A DNA stretch of 64,000 nucleotides from Aotearoamyces nothofagi (Eukaryota; Ascomycota; Leotiomycetes; Leotiales; Tympanidaceae): NCBI GenBank assembly GCA_015345905.1, contig JADDTR010000028.1, positions 239,019 to 303,018 on the forward strand. The letters are read 5' to 3'. The position numbers and the translations under genes are program-made. Positions 54,036 through 64,000 of this stretch are shown here, piece after piece. Each line of letters begins with the position of its first letter. Within the stretch, counting starts at the first letter, position 1. The notes under the pieces were generated by a model that was not told where the DNA came from, did no database searches, and saw only the letters and a program-made list of their open reading frames with translations.

Positions 54036-55080
54036 AGCGGGATATCTTGAGGATCCTCTGCACAACAAGGTGGACGGCGGAACGCGACTGAAAAGAGTGG
54101 CAGTCGCGCTGTCCGTACAGCGAATGTGAATTTGGCTAAGGATGGCTCGGGTCGTAAAGAGGCTGGCCTCTTGTTTTCAAAGGTGCAAGCTCCTGGCGCT
54201 AATCGTGATGTGATGGGACAGTATCGAGTCAACGACCTTCGGGTTTTGGTGTGGAGAGAGGCTCACTGTCGCCCGCTGCGACAAGAGGGGAGTAATGGAC
54301 GGTGGTTGTGCAAATTGCTCTCACACCGGTTCGGAAATGAGGATGATTATCGAAATACTAAGCTCGTTAAACTCTACGCAGTGTTGCGATACGCTTAGGC
54401 TTTAGCGCCTTTCCCAGCCCCTGGAAGATAACGAGCGCGCTGGCTAGCAACAGCAAGCCCCTATGCACCCACGGCAGCCTTTTGCTCCTTGTCGCTAATC
54501 ATTAATCTTAAGATTGATCATTTCTGCTGACCTGTCACAAAGCACGATTTGAAGCTGTGACCTCTATAATACTGCTGTGATCCATATTATAAGCTGTCCC
54601 ATCTCGCGCTCCAGTATCAGCAACGGTAAAAGACGCATGTCCAGAGTAACCAACCAGTCTTTTCTTTTAGCATACAGTCCCAGGCTGCAGTGCAGCGTGG
54701 ACCGTTCCTGTACAACGAAAGCTCCATTGAGCACGAGCCTACCACTGTGGTCAGAGCAAGTTGCTTCCGGCGATTTTTAATATATTATAATATAATAGAT
54801 GTAACTTGAAGATTGTAGTTCATTTACAGCCCAGACTTTATGCCTGGCATATGTCGGGCCGCAGATGGCAGTGATGTAAGGTTGTATAACGGACGGACGT
54901 CATAGATCTTTACAGCTCCCACCACTCCAAAATGGATTTTTTTCTTCACTCACGTAACCTCCATTCTACTTTCTACTCAACTATCCCTTAGTTATTTTCC
55001 CCAGATGCTTTTTTACAATATCTAAACAGTTACTGCGGTCACTTCTATTATCATCTACGATTCTAAGTGCATCAATTTAG
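54036..55080. other. Gene-free stretch before the isomerase remnant
   Basis: About 1 kb including the promoter of the GT34 gene and AT-rich DNA (TATATTATAATATAATAG near 54780). No gene, and no upstream part of the isomerase, is recognisable here. Confidence 0.5.
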
Positions 55081-55561
55081 CTACAACTATCCCCAGGAAG
55101 TGTCGCCCGCAATGGCGTCAGTGGTTCAATATTTACGTCCGACTTGACCTTCCGTCCGGAGGATCCTAATGAAGCCAGATTGAAACCCATGGCTTCAGAG
55201 CATGGCCTCAAAGGTCATACGAGGGTTTTCGCACCGCTACTATCAGAATTTAGAGTCCTAGTTACGGATCTTACATCTCAAGATACTAAGGCTATTAGGC
55301 CTATTCGGGGGCCAAACATTCTAGTTGTAACGTCTGGATCTGGTATAATTCAGGCTGAAGGTAAAATTCACCAGCTTAGGGAAGGTTACGTATGTCTTCT
55401 AGTAGTATAACCATTCGATTTCAAGTTTGATGAACTGCTTTCTGACATGTTAAAATTTTCAGGGCTTTTTCATCGGCTTCAATACCAAGTTTAAGCTTCT
55501 ATTCGGTGATGGACTTGAGACTCACATTACCTATTTTGAGGCAAGAATAGTCAAATCATGA
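55081..55561 (+). pseudogene. Remnant of mannose-6-phosphate isomerase, C-terminal domain only
   Basis: An open stretch starts just after an in-frame TAG at 55078-55080, runs to 55389, and continues after a clean intron (55390-55462, GTATGT...TTTCAG) in 55463-55561, ending at a TGA. The translation contains SDLTFRPEDPNEARL, FAPLLSEFRVLVTDL, GPNILVVTSGSGIIQAEGKI and REGYGFFIGF. These correspond in order to the C-terminal cupin-like end of type I phosphomannose isomerase (family forms: PPISEFSVL, GPSILVVTxGxGxI, REGYVFFVGA). The catalytic N-terminal half with the zinc ligands is absent upstream. The first ATG in frame is only at 55190. It is most likely a partial duplication decaying in place; a short expressed protein cannot be excluded. 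Confidence 0.75.
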
Positions 55562-55642
55562 TAACTGGTGAAAATAATTTATACTTTTCTGCCTACCCTG
55601 ATTGTAGTCAACTTGATACTTACAACATGTGATCCCTCTCCC

Positions 55643-56422
55643 CTATAACGGCAATTCAATCTCGCCCTCGACAGCATACTCTTGATCCCCTGTATCTCTT
55701 CCCTGTACATCTACCAACTTCTGCGCACCCATCCTACAAATAGCCACCTTCTCCACTCTCATATTTTCCATCCAAGTAAATTGTTCATACCGTTCTAATA
55801 TCTCTCTGGCATCAAGAGTCATCTTCGCTTTCCGCGTGCCATGGCCAGATGATCTATCTGCACTCCGTACTCCCGGCACATATATCGTATTGGCTATTGT
55901 AGCATGAAGGAGTAACGGTCTCGTATCAGGAACCAGGATATTTGCATCTGCAAACGCTTTTTGGATACCCCTGCAAAAATATTGCAGCCGTCCGTCCAAG
56001 TCGACTGGCTTTGCATAGAGAATTGAGGTTTTAGAAGGCTCGTGCATCGAAGCCAGGCCTCTAAGCGTGACATTTAAAGGTTTGAAAGACGGATTTCCGT
56101 CAGGATTTTCCTCGTCACATGTAGGCAGTGGCGGAGAGGAGCCAGGGAGCATCGACGACAAATCTAAATTCTGCAATAGGCCAATAGCATCGGCTATACG
56201 CTCTGCATTTAATAGGCTCATTACGCCGAGCGTAAGATGTAAGGTTCCGATGGGACGAATTGCCTTCTCCGGGATGCCATTGGGGTTCTCTAGGGCTCGG
56301 TCACTCGTCATGTCAGAGATGAAGGACTGGAAAGCGGTCTGAAGTTGTGGACGAGATGTTGACGTCACAAGAGGGACGCACAGAAAGTGCGTTAGGCGAC
56401 TGGGAGCCGCTGGACGCGGCAT
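55643..56422 (-). CDS. 2H phosphoesterase, AKAP7/ASCC1-like (2'-5' RNA ligase-like domain)
   Basis: Intronless, 259 residues from MPRPAAPSRLTHFLCVPLVT. The two catalytic histidine motifs of the 2H superfamily are LHLTLGV (His62) and LHATIANT (His173), framing a duplicated lobe structure. FICVPL-type and LFVPL-type starts are typical for the AKAP7 NLS/ASCC1 subfamily (here THFLCVPL). Related proteins hydrolyse 2',3'-cyclic or 2',5'-linked phosphodiesters (AKAP7 cleaves 2-5A), so an RNA-end or oligonucleotide substrate is likely but not shown. An in-frame ATG at 56507-56509 would add 29 residues. It diverges from DCL2 with 510 bp between starts, and its stop is 81 bp from the isomerase remnant. 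Confidence 0.87.
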   Translation of the reverse strand: MPRPAAPSRLTHFLCVPLVTSTSRPQLQTAFQSFISDMTSDRALENPNGIPEKAIRPIGTLHLTLGVMSLLNAERIADAIGLLQNLDLSSMLPGSSPPLPTCDEENPDGNPSFKPLNVTLRGLASMHEPSKTSILYAKPVDLDGRLQYFCRGIQKAFADANILVPDTRPLLLHATIANTIYVPGVRSADRSSGHGTRKAKMTLDAREILERYEQFTWMENMRVEKVAICRMGAQKLVDVQGRDTGDQEYAVEGEIELPL

Positions 56423-56932
56423 CTGAATAAATGTCTTGAAAATAACGTAGATGGGTGGGTGTGGTGCTGTTGGACTTGGAAGGAAATAATCGCCACAATT
56501 GGGTTTCAACAGCGCTTTTAAATTGGAGATTTGGTTTGGACTTTTAATGTTGGACCTTATAAATCAGTTTGAATGTAGAATATAAAGATACGAGTGGTAT
56601 TTAGTTGAGGTCATAATGTGCGGATGTCATCAGAGACACATGGCAGAATTTATGTCAAATGCTTGCACAAATACATAAAATGAACAAAATTTCGTATAAC
56701 TCGAACTACCCAACGTCTACTCGAGAGCAGTCACTCAGCCAACCACAATGGAGGAAGCATAGGTAGCCAATGATTATTTCAGCATTTAAATCTATTCCTG
56801 CAGGCCTTGGCTGTAAGGATCCAGTAATCTTCGCCCTGCGGCTGGCTGCAGTGGTGTAATGGTTGTGTTGGCATCGCTACAGCGCCGCAGCCTAAATCAA
56901 GGGAAATAAATCATCATCACCGATCAACAGGT
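56423..56932. promoter_or_regulatory. Divergent promoter region, 2H phosphoesterase / DCL2
   Basis: 510 bp between start codons of two RNA-acting enzymes. No clear known operator was recognised. Near 56850 a sequence resembles a tRNA A box only (see rejected items). Confidence 0.5.
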
Positions 56933-59900
56933 ATGAAGCTTTCCATCGACAATGACACCATGGCGAATCTATATGAGTCTAGTGATGATGAACCCGATCA
57001 GACAGGCCGCCTGTCGGCCTCTCCAGGTCTCGTGAACCATGAGCAGATTGACGGAACCACAACAGAGTTGACAGGAGGTGTCCAGGAGGGCGAGGGTATT
57101 AATACTACAGCTCCTGAGGATAAACCCACATTCAGTCCTCGCGCCTATCAGCTGGAAATGCTCGAAGAGAGTCTGAAACGGAACATAATCCTTGCAGTGC
57201 GTTTATAACATGACTCTACTGAACTTGCTGACAATCGTGTAGATGGACACGGGAAGCGGAAAGACCCACGTGTAAGTTAATGTCCTACTGTTAGTTCTAA
57301 TGTAGCTCTATGAATGAAGACTGATTACTCTCCCTAGAGCTATACTTCGTATTAAGGCAGAGCTCGACGCTGCTAGATCTACCAAGGTAACATGCATCAT
57401 CATACCTGTCTTGAGCACCTTGTGCTAACAATACTAGCTCATTTGGTTTCTTGCACCTACTTTGGCACTTTGCGAACAGCAGTTTACTGAGCTTAAATTG
57501 CAGATTAGCTCTGTTCAAGTGAAATTCCTGAGTTCGATGGATAACGTCGATAAATGGTCAGACCAGAACATGTGGGACACGGTTCTGAAGAACGTGAGAG
57601 TCGTCGTCTCACCATACAATGTACTCTATGAAGCTATGGCAAATGGATTTGTTCCCCTGAACACGCTGGCTTTGATCGTCTTTGATGAAGGTAATCTAGC
57701 CCATACATTCTATCTTTAACCTTAATTTATTTCAGTTCAATTCTTTATATATTTCTCATTTTTTAAATTCAATCAGTATTACTAGTACTATATATGGCTT
57801 CACTGCCCTACGCCATGCTAACCTTAACAGCGCATAACTGCGTCAAGAAGCATCCAGGAAGTAAGATAATGCTAGAGTATTATCATCAAGATCGTATTAA
57901 GAACCTGACTGTTCCGCATATTCTCGGTTTATCTGCGAGCCCTATAATGAACTCTAATATCAAGCAGCTTGATAATATCGAGGAGACATTACACGCTATA
58001 TGTCTAACACCCAAGAAAAACCGAGCTGAGCTCTCCTTATACATCAAGATGCCAGAATTTGTTCAGGTACTTTACAAGGATAGTCTTCCGGCGTATGGTC
58101 TCACTAAATGTACATCCTCGATTTCAAGTTTACACTCCGTCTACCGAAGACTCAACATATACGATGATCCATATATCATCAGCCTAACTACCAATAACAG
58201 TGAGAATTCGCGGTGGCTGTTGGAGAAAGCATTAAAAACTCAAAAAACGTGGTGTTTTGATCAAATGCGGTCATTTTGTGCAACGAGTTCGGTCATATGC
58301 CAAGAACTTGGTGCATGGGCGGCAGATTACTTTATCAATCAAGTCATTATAAGATTTGTTCGACTTGTAGACGCGGACAATACTTACTTTGGGTCGTGGA
58401 CTACCAACGAGAAAAGGCACCTCTATTGGATATTGAACCAAGTAGAAACTTATCCTATGGCTAGCGTGGAAGCTGTGGACATATCAATGGTCTCAGACAA
58501 AGTCACACAGTTAATCAACATTCTACCTCGTGATGGAACATCTGCAGGTATTGTCTTCGTACAACAGCGAGCAACAGTGGCAGTCCTCGCTCAGATCCTT
58601 TCAGTGCATCCACTTACGAAAGACCAGCTCCGCGTTGCCACAATGGTCGGGACATCGCAGCATGGCAAGCGTACTAATCTTAGAGACATCATCAACCTGG
58701 AAGAACAGCGATACACGCTCGATAAGTTTCGAACGGGGCAGTTGGATCTTGTGGTTGCGACTAGTATACTAGAAGAAGGTATCGATATTCCAGCGTGCAA
58801 CATTGTCATATGCTTTGACCAGCCAGCGAACTTGAAGGCGTTCGTTCAGAGAAGAGGTAGAGCCAGAGATTTGAAGTCTAAACTAGTACTGCTGCAACCG
58901 TCACAATCCGATAAATTGGATCAATGGCAACAATTGGAAGCTGAAATGAAGGCTAAGTACGCGGATGATATGCGGTCATTGCAAACTCTACAAGAAAAAG
59001 AGGAAAGCGAAGAACATGATGGCCGGGAGCTCCGTATTGAAAGTACTGGGTGAGTCATGAAACTCGTTCTGGAATGTAATCCCACCGAAAGAAAGCTGAT
59101 ATTTGTTTCAGAGCTCTTCTTAATCTCGACAATGCTATTTCGCGCCTGTACCATTTCTGCTCCGTGCTGCCACACAACCAGTATGTTGACTTACGTCCCG
59201 AATTTATCCTCAGGCCCGAGCAACTCGGCAGAGTCTTGCTCCCACTTTGCATCGATGTCGCTGTGCGAGAAGCCAGATCGCGGAAGACCTGGTTGTCCGA
59301 CCGCAACGCGAAGAAAGATGCAGCATTCGAGGCTTACGCTGCTCTGTATAGAGCTGGGCTGGTTAATGACAACCTTATGCCGTTGACGAGACTCGACCCA
59401 ATTGAAAAGGAATTTGCCATAGCGGTTGAAAAGAGGCCGTCTGTGGTTGATGCAGATGTGCAGCTAAATCCCTGGTATAAGATATCGAGGGCCTGGGCGG
59501 AGCGAAAAGGAACTGAACCGCTTGGCCGGGCCATCATGTCACTACAGGACGCAAATCATGAGGCAGAAAGCGAGGTTTTGTGTTCTATGGAGATCCTACT
59601 ACCCGTTGAGATACCAGCCCTTCCTCCGATATCCTTGCACTGGGATGAAACTACACATCTTACAATTCACACCACTCCACCAACACTTCAAGCTCCAAGA
59701 GGAGGGGATATTGTTCTCCAAGCTCAAGAAGAGACACGATCATTACTTGATTCCGCATATGGTTACCGCTTCCCAATAAGACGGTCTGACTTTGTGGTCT
59801 TATTCAAGTCCTCGTCGTTGTCTTCAAATCAGGATCCCATCAAGTCACCTCGCCACCAATCGATAAACAACGCCATCCATCTGTTGGAGGGGGTTCCCAT

Positions 59901-61734
59901 AACAGGTCTGATTAGAGATAAGACAGGAAATTACCCACCCTGCATCTTCAAAGAATGGCTAGAGGCTAAGCCATCCGCGGACTTGGTGAAGCATCCTTAC
60001 AAGGACTATGCGCAGCATCCAGAAGGCGTGCCACACCTTTCGCTTTCAAAGCTGCCACGCAGAACAGACTTCCTACACGAAATCCCAGAAAACGACCGTG
60101 CGTCTTCAGCGAAGAGATATGAGTACGTTCTACCAGCATCTCGATGCAGCGTCGAGGAAATGCCGTACAGGCAAGTACAGCTTGCAGCGATGATCCCCTC
60201 GATTATGCACAGGCTCGAGATATACCTACTAGCAGAGCAACTCTCCCAATCACTGCTCAGAGACGTACACTTCACGGATATCAGCCTCGTCATTACTGCC
60301 ATCAGTGCTTCTAGTGCCCGCGAGCAGACAAATTATCAACGGCTAGAATTCCTAGGAGATTCTCTACTTAAGATGTGTACATCTCTACAACTTCTAGCCG
60401 AGTATCCATTGTGGCACGAGGGTTATCTATCATTCAAGAAGGATCGAGTGGTGGCCAATTCAAGGCTGGCAAGGGCTGCACTGGATGTTGGCTTGGACAA
60501 ATTCATCGTCACTGAAAACTTCACGGGACGTAAATGGAGACCTCTATATGTCCAAGACATGATGGCGCCGAATACCGGTACCTCGAAGAGAGAAATGTCC
60601 ACCAAGGTATTAGCAGATGTCGTCGAGGCATTGATCGGAGCAGCGTACATCGACGGCGGTATAACAAAGGCTTTGTCTTGTATTCGTGTATTCCTTCCAG
60701 AAATTGACTGGCAGTCCCTAGAAAACCGGCGAGCAAAGATCTACAATACAGCGCTTACTGATGAGATTCTGCCGCCTCCTTTGGAGCCTCTAGAACAACT
60801 AATCGGCTACACATTTAAGAAGAAGGTCCTACTTACCGAGGCCATGACACACGCATCCTCCAACAGTGGTACAGCCAGCTTTGAAAGGCTGGAATTCCTT
60901 GGCGATGCCGTGCTTGATAGTGTCATTGTCAACGCTATATATGGACTAGACGTCGAGCTCTCTCACGTGAAAATGCACCGTCTACGAACCGCTCTAGTCA
61001 ACGCAGACTTCCTAGCGTTTATGTGCATGGAATTTGCGATCGATCAAGGAACATCGAGTGTTTTGGTTGACAGCAGTGCGAATTCATTTCGCACAGTGCA
61101 CTCGACGGTTTCTCTCTCCTTGTGGAAGTTTATGCGCCATACATCTCGAACGCTCTCGATCGTGCAAGCCGAGACTGAGGAGTGGCATCTGTCACTGCGT
61201 GCAGAGATCAACGCCGTTTTGGCAACGGGGACACACTACCCGTGGGCGCTGCTAAGTCGCCTCAACGCCAAGAAGTTCTATTCTGATATTGTGGAAAGTC
61301 TCCTGGGCGCGGTTTATATCGACGCGGGCTCCTTCAGAGCCTGCGAGGAGGTTGCGGAGCGGATGGGTATCCTGCCCTATCTCCGAAGAATCATCCAAGA
61401 CGATGTCCACGTCCTCCACCCGAAAGAAGAGCTGGGCATCCTGGCCGATGTGGAGAAGGTGAAATATGTTGTGGATCGTGGGAGAAGGATCGTGGGCGGC
61501 ATCGAGAAATGCGAGTATAGCTGCAAGGTGTATGTCGCCGAGCAGAGCGTCGCTGCGGCTAGCAACGGTGTAAGCTCGGAGGAGATCCAGACCAGGGCTG
61601 CGGAGGCTGCTGTCAAGGCCCTGAAGGACAATAGAGTGATGCGGGGAAAAGACGGGAGAGGGGTGCAGGATCAGGCGGGAGGTGGGAGTGTTGATGACGT
61701 CAATGATGCTAACGATGCCATGGATACGACCTGA
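56933..61734 (+). CDS. dcl2: Dicer-like protein 2, RNA interference nuclease
   Basis: Six exons: 56933-57196, 57243-57271 (29 nt), 57338-57386, 57438-57690, 57831-59049 and 59112-61734; 1478 residues. The helicase part starts at SPRAYQLEMLEESLKRNIIL. Exon 2 carries Walker A (MDTGSGKTHV, residues 89-98), and the DEAH box (DEAHNC) forms across intron 4 at about 197. Motif VI is QRRGRARD (538-545). A Dicer dimerisation domain follows (DNAISRLYHFCSVLPHN). Both RNase III domains have the full signature: RLEFLGDSLLK (from 1015) with DVVEALIGAAYIDGG, and RLEFLGDAVLD (from 1197) with DIVESLLGAVYIDAGS. No PAZ domain is evident, as usual for Dcl2. The C-terminus has a weak dsRNA-binding fold (from about 1400) and an acidic Asp/Asn tail. 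Dcl2 makes small RNAs against viruses and transposons. Every catalytic motif looks intact. Confidence 0.95.
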
Positions 61735-62411
61735 GGAGATGCTCCAACTAGATTACCTGTGTGTTCTTCTACGCAGTACATCTCCATACCACAGCCAACC
61801 CAGCAGCACTGGTACCCGAGTACGGAGACAGGCTCTGAATGTCAGCTTTTTCTTGGTGACTTGGACACCCAGTCAGAGCCGCAGCCTGGGTAGAAGATCG
61901 ACAGCAAGAGAGTGTACGCACAGCACAAATACAGCAAAAGCGACCACACATCCCAGAATACCCACCCACCCAGGCAGGCAGGCAGGCAGCTGGGCTGGCG
62001 CTGGGTTTGGGCTCGTCGGAAGCCCGACACTCTCCAGCCTCCCAAGTCGGACGCAGACCGGTGGGGAGCAGTCAAGTCACTACAGTGCAGCGAGTGATGC
62101 AGCACAGAGACCGCGCTGCCTCTCGCAGCAGATGGACACGAACCCAGCCTGCGAGATGGCCACGCCGTGTCTTCCCCCCCTCCTCGACGACGGCCGGAGA
62201 GCAGGGACGGCTGGGAAGAGGGCTTGACTGGACGTGTCCCTCTTGACATGTCGAGTAGCCGCTGCTTCGGCTGTGGGGATCTGTAGGCGGGACTCTTTAT
62301 ATAGATATGCACATACAGATATACAGATACAGACATGCCTACATACATACATATATACATCCCCCAACCTCCTCTGAGATCTTCCCCCAGACCCCACGTC
62401 GTCGACAGAGC

Positions 62412-62438
62412 AATCCACCCATCCATCCATCCATCCGT
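62412..62438. repeat. Tetramer repeat CCAT
   Basis: Five to six CCAT units ending in CCGTCC. Confidence 0.7.
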
Positions 62439-62745
62439 CCCCGTATAGCCATCTAGACAGACAGCATCGCGGCCCCAGCTCAGGCGCATCCCACTGCAGC
62501 GCCCCGTAATCCGTACCGTACAAACAGACCAGGAGCCGCGCTGCAGAGAGGGAGATAGCCCAGGCGAGCGCGCTGCTGTTGTTGTGTGTCGTTCGTGTCG
62601 TGTTTGGCAGAGGATGGGATCTCTCGTTTCGGACAGGTGGACGGGTGTGTTGTTTTTTTTCTCGGTGGGTGTTCGGGGAGGGGGGGTTGGTTTATGGAGG
62701 AGTTATATACATGGGGAATGGATGGATGGGATGGGTGAGGTTTGA

Positions 62746-62865
62746 TGTTTGCTTGTTTGCTTGTTTGCCTGCTTGCCTGTTTGCCTGCTTGCCTGTTTGC
62801 CTGCTTGCCTGCTTGCCTGTTTGCCTGCTTGTGCTTGTCTGCTTGTCTATCTACCTGCTTGCCAA
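62746..62865. repeat. Tetramer/octamer array of TTGC, TTGT, CTGC and CTGT units
   Basis: About 28 four-base units. Higher-order octamers TTGCCTGC and TTGCCTGT alternate in the middle. The reverse strand would read Lys-Gln-Ala-Asn-Arg-Gln repeats. Confidence 0.85.
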
Positions 62866-62892
62866 GCAAGCTGGCAGAGGACGTGCACAGGA

Positions 62893-62925
62893 TTGATTGA
62901 ATCGATTGAATCGATTGATTGATCG
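62893..62925. repeat. GATT/GAATC repeat
   Basis: GATTGATT and GAATCGATT units, partly palindromic (AATCGATT). Confidence 0.65.
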
Positions 62926-63670
62926 CGCCCCCCCTATCACAGCAGTGGAAGCCATCTCCGCCTCTCCGGCCCACAGCCTGAAGGGGGGATGCGAGAGCGA
63001 CGCGCCTCGGCCGGGGGGGGTGGCTGGGGTTCCGCGCTGCGCCCGCCCGCTCGCTTGATCCCGATAAAGGCAACCGCGGAGGACGGGGAGGGGATGGCGA
63101 GTTGGGAGCAGGGGGCCAGGAGGGGGGTTCGGGACTGGGTCTGCTGGGTGGGTGGGTGGGTTGTAGAGGGGGTACTGGATGTATAGATGTATGTACTCTG
63201 CGCCCTCGGCTTGTATCCGAGCTACGGGAAGCAGGCGCGGCGGGGTGATGAAGGGATGGATGGCTGCGTGGAGCGGAAGGATGACTGCAGAAGCGGAGAA
63301 GAGAGAGGGCAGCAGCGCACGTGTAGGGAATGTCGCGGTAATCTTGGAGAGTGTATCTATATAGTAAGGCCAGAATGGATAGATATGGGATAGCTTTGAT
63401 AGGGGTGGTGGGTGGTGGTGGATAGATATGGGTATAGAGATGTAGGTATAGGTATAGAGGTGTAGAGGTATAGGCTATAAGTACGAGTAAGGGATAGCCG
63501 TATATATCGATCCAGACGAGAGAGGTTCTGATGGTTTGAGGGAGAGAGGGAGAGGAGGTGGTGATGTGTGCGTGTTGTGGCTTGGGGTAGGTAGAGTAGG
63601 TAGATAGAGCAGATAGAGCAGACAGCATGTACCGTTGTGTTTTGCTGTAGCTCGCACGTACACTCAGCAC

Positions 63671-64000
63671 TGTATTCTGTATTCTGTCTTCAGTATTCTG
63701 TATGTATTCTGTATTCAGTATTCAGTGTTCAGTATTCAGTATTCAGTATTCAGTATTCAGTATTCAGTATTCAGTATTCAGTATTCAGTATTCAGTATTC
63801 TGTATTCTGTCTTCTATATTCTATATTCTGTCTTCAGTATTCTATATTCAGTATTCAGTATTCTATCTTCTATCTTCTATCTTCTATCTTCTATCTTCTA
63901 TCTTCTATCTTCTATCTTCTATCTTCTATCTTCTATCTTCTATCTTCTATCTTCTATCTTCTATCTTCTATCTTCTATCTTCTATCTTCTATCTTCTATC
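63671..64000. repeat. Heptamer minisatellite T[AC]TTC[AT][GA], continuing beyond the window
   Basis: About 47 seven-base units in head-to-tail order. Nearly all are one of TATTCAG, TATTCTG, TCTTCAG, TATTCTA or TCTTCTA, that is T-[A/C]-TTC-[A/T]-[G/A]. The left part is mostly TATTCAG, the middle mixed, and the last 135 bp pure TCTTCTA. One 3-bp slip (TATGTATTC) occurs near 63702. The array reaches the last base of the window, so its full size is unknown. Confidence 0.92.

Larger units (their letters stand above)
61735..64000. other. 2.3 kb gene-free right end with microsatellites
   Basis: No credible gene after DCL2. Long open frames on the reverse strand (62480-63670) are driven by repeats (Lys-Gln-Ala-Asn runs, poly-Pro) and have no family resemblance. 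Arrays are listed separately. Confidence 0.65.

Noticed and set aside
54400-55080. N-terminal half of the mannose-6-phosphate isomerase
   Set aside because: No frame carries the zinc-ligand motifs or any other isomerase block; only the C-terminal part is present.
56845-56900. tRNA-like sequence (GCAGTGGTGTAATGGTT)
   Set aside because: It matches an A box, but no B box (GGTTCRANNCC) or cloverleaf pairing follows within the needed distance.
62480-63670. 396-codon open frame on the reverse strand
   Set aside because: It is mostly translated repeats (Lys-Gln-Ala-Asn, poly-Pro, Tyr-Leu runs) with no family resemblance, in a microsatellite region.
63671-64000. CRISPR-like array
   Set aside because: Units are contiguous 7-mers without spacers, and the DNA is fungal.

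Overview
The window is nuclear DNA from a filamentous ascomycete (Pezizomycotina). Three things support this. Genes are short-spaced and carry many 47-143 nt introns with GTRNGT donors, CTRAC/CTAAY branch sites and YAG acceptors. The gene set includes a SepH septation kinase, PalA/Rim20, a Zn2Cys6 regulator, Dcl2 and the fungal NADH dehydrogenase 21.3 kDa subunit. No bacterial-style operons are seen. The residue-level feel of several proteins suggests Leotiomycetes, but that is only an impression. All product names rest on reading motifs and remembered family sequences; no database search was run. Exon limits were worked out by eye from splice sites and reading frame, and nearly all spliced frames close exactly.

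Layout. 1-329: start of a sugar transporter running off the left edge. 330-3989: a 3.7 kb gap crowded with GC-rich short tandem repeats. 3990-11147: a Zn2Cys6 regulator, a 28-residue cysteine-rich peptide gene and UTP25. 11301-24432: a dense housekeeping block (mitochondrial bL17, Mic12, an R3H-SUZ RNA-binding protein, a ZCCHC10-like zinc knuckle protein, Cwf18, a PPR protein and an ABC1/ADCK kinase). 24720-31880: the 13-exon sepH and an unknown 434-residue protein. 32415-40902: FOL3, a YFH7-like P-loop kinase, a 121-residue unknown, a complex I subunit, a Dot5 peroxiredoxin and an Ups2-type lipid transfer protein. 41565-54035: a RUS/DUF647 protein, palA, a pyruvate dehydrogenase kinase, dihydrosphingosine-phosphate lyase and a GT34 mannosyltransferase. 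55081-55561: a C-terminal remnant of mannose-6-phosphate isomerase. 55643-61734: a 2H phosphoesterase divergent from dicer-like DCL2. 61735-64000: microsatellites and a heptamer minisatellite that continues beyond the right edge.

Functionally the genes do not form one pathway. There is a mitochondrial theme (bL17m, Mic12, PPR, Mcp2-like kinase, complex I subunit, Ups2-like, pyruvate dehydrogenase kinase) and an RNA theme (Utp25, R3H-SUZ, ZCCHC10-like, Cwf18, 2H phosphoesterase, Dcl2). No secondary-metabolite cluster, transposon, CRISPR array or tRNA was found.

The most unusual signal is a probable AT-AC intron in the ZCCHC10-like gene (17227-17275). Only its removal gives a complete CCHC zinc knuckle, and a canonical GT-AG intron of identical length lies exactly 10 nt away. 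Other points of interest are the tiny split Cys-peptide gene, the shared DCL2/2H-phosphoesterase promoter, the isomerase remnant, extremely short first exons, and the variant-block heptamer array at the right edge.
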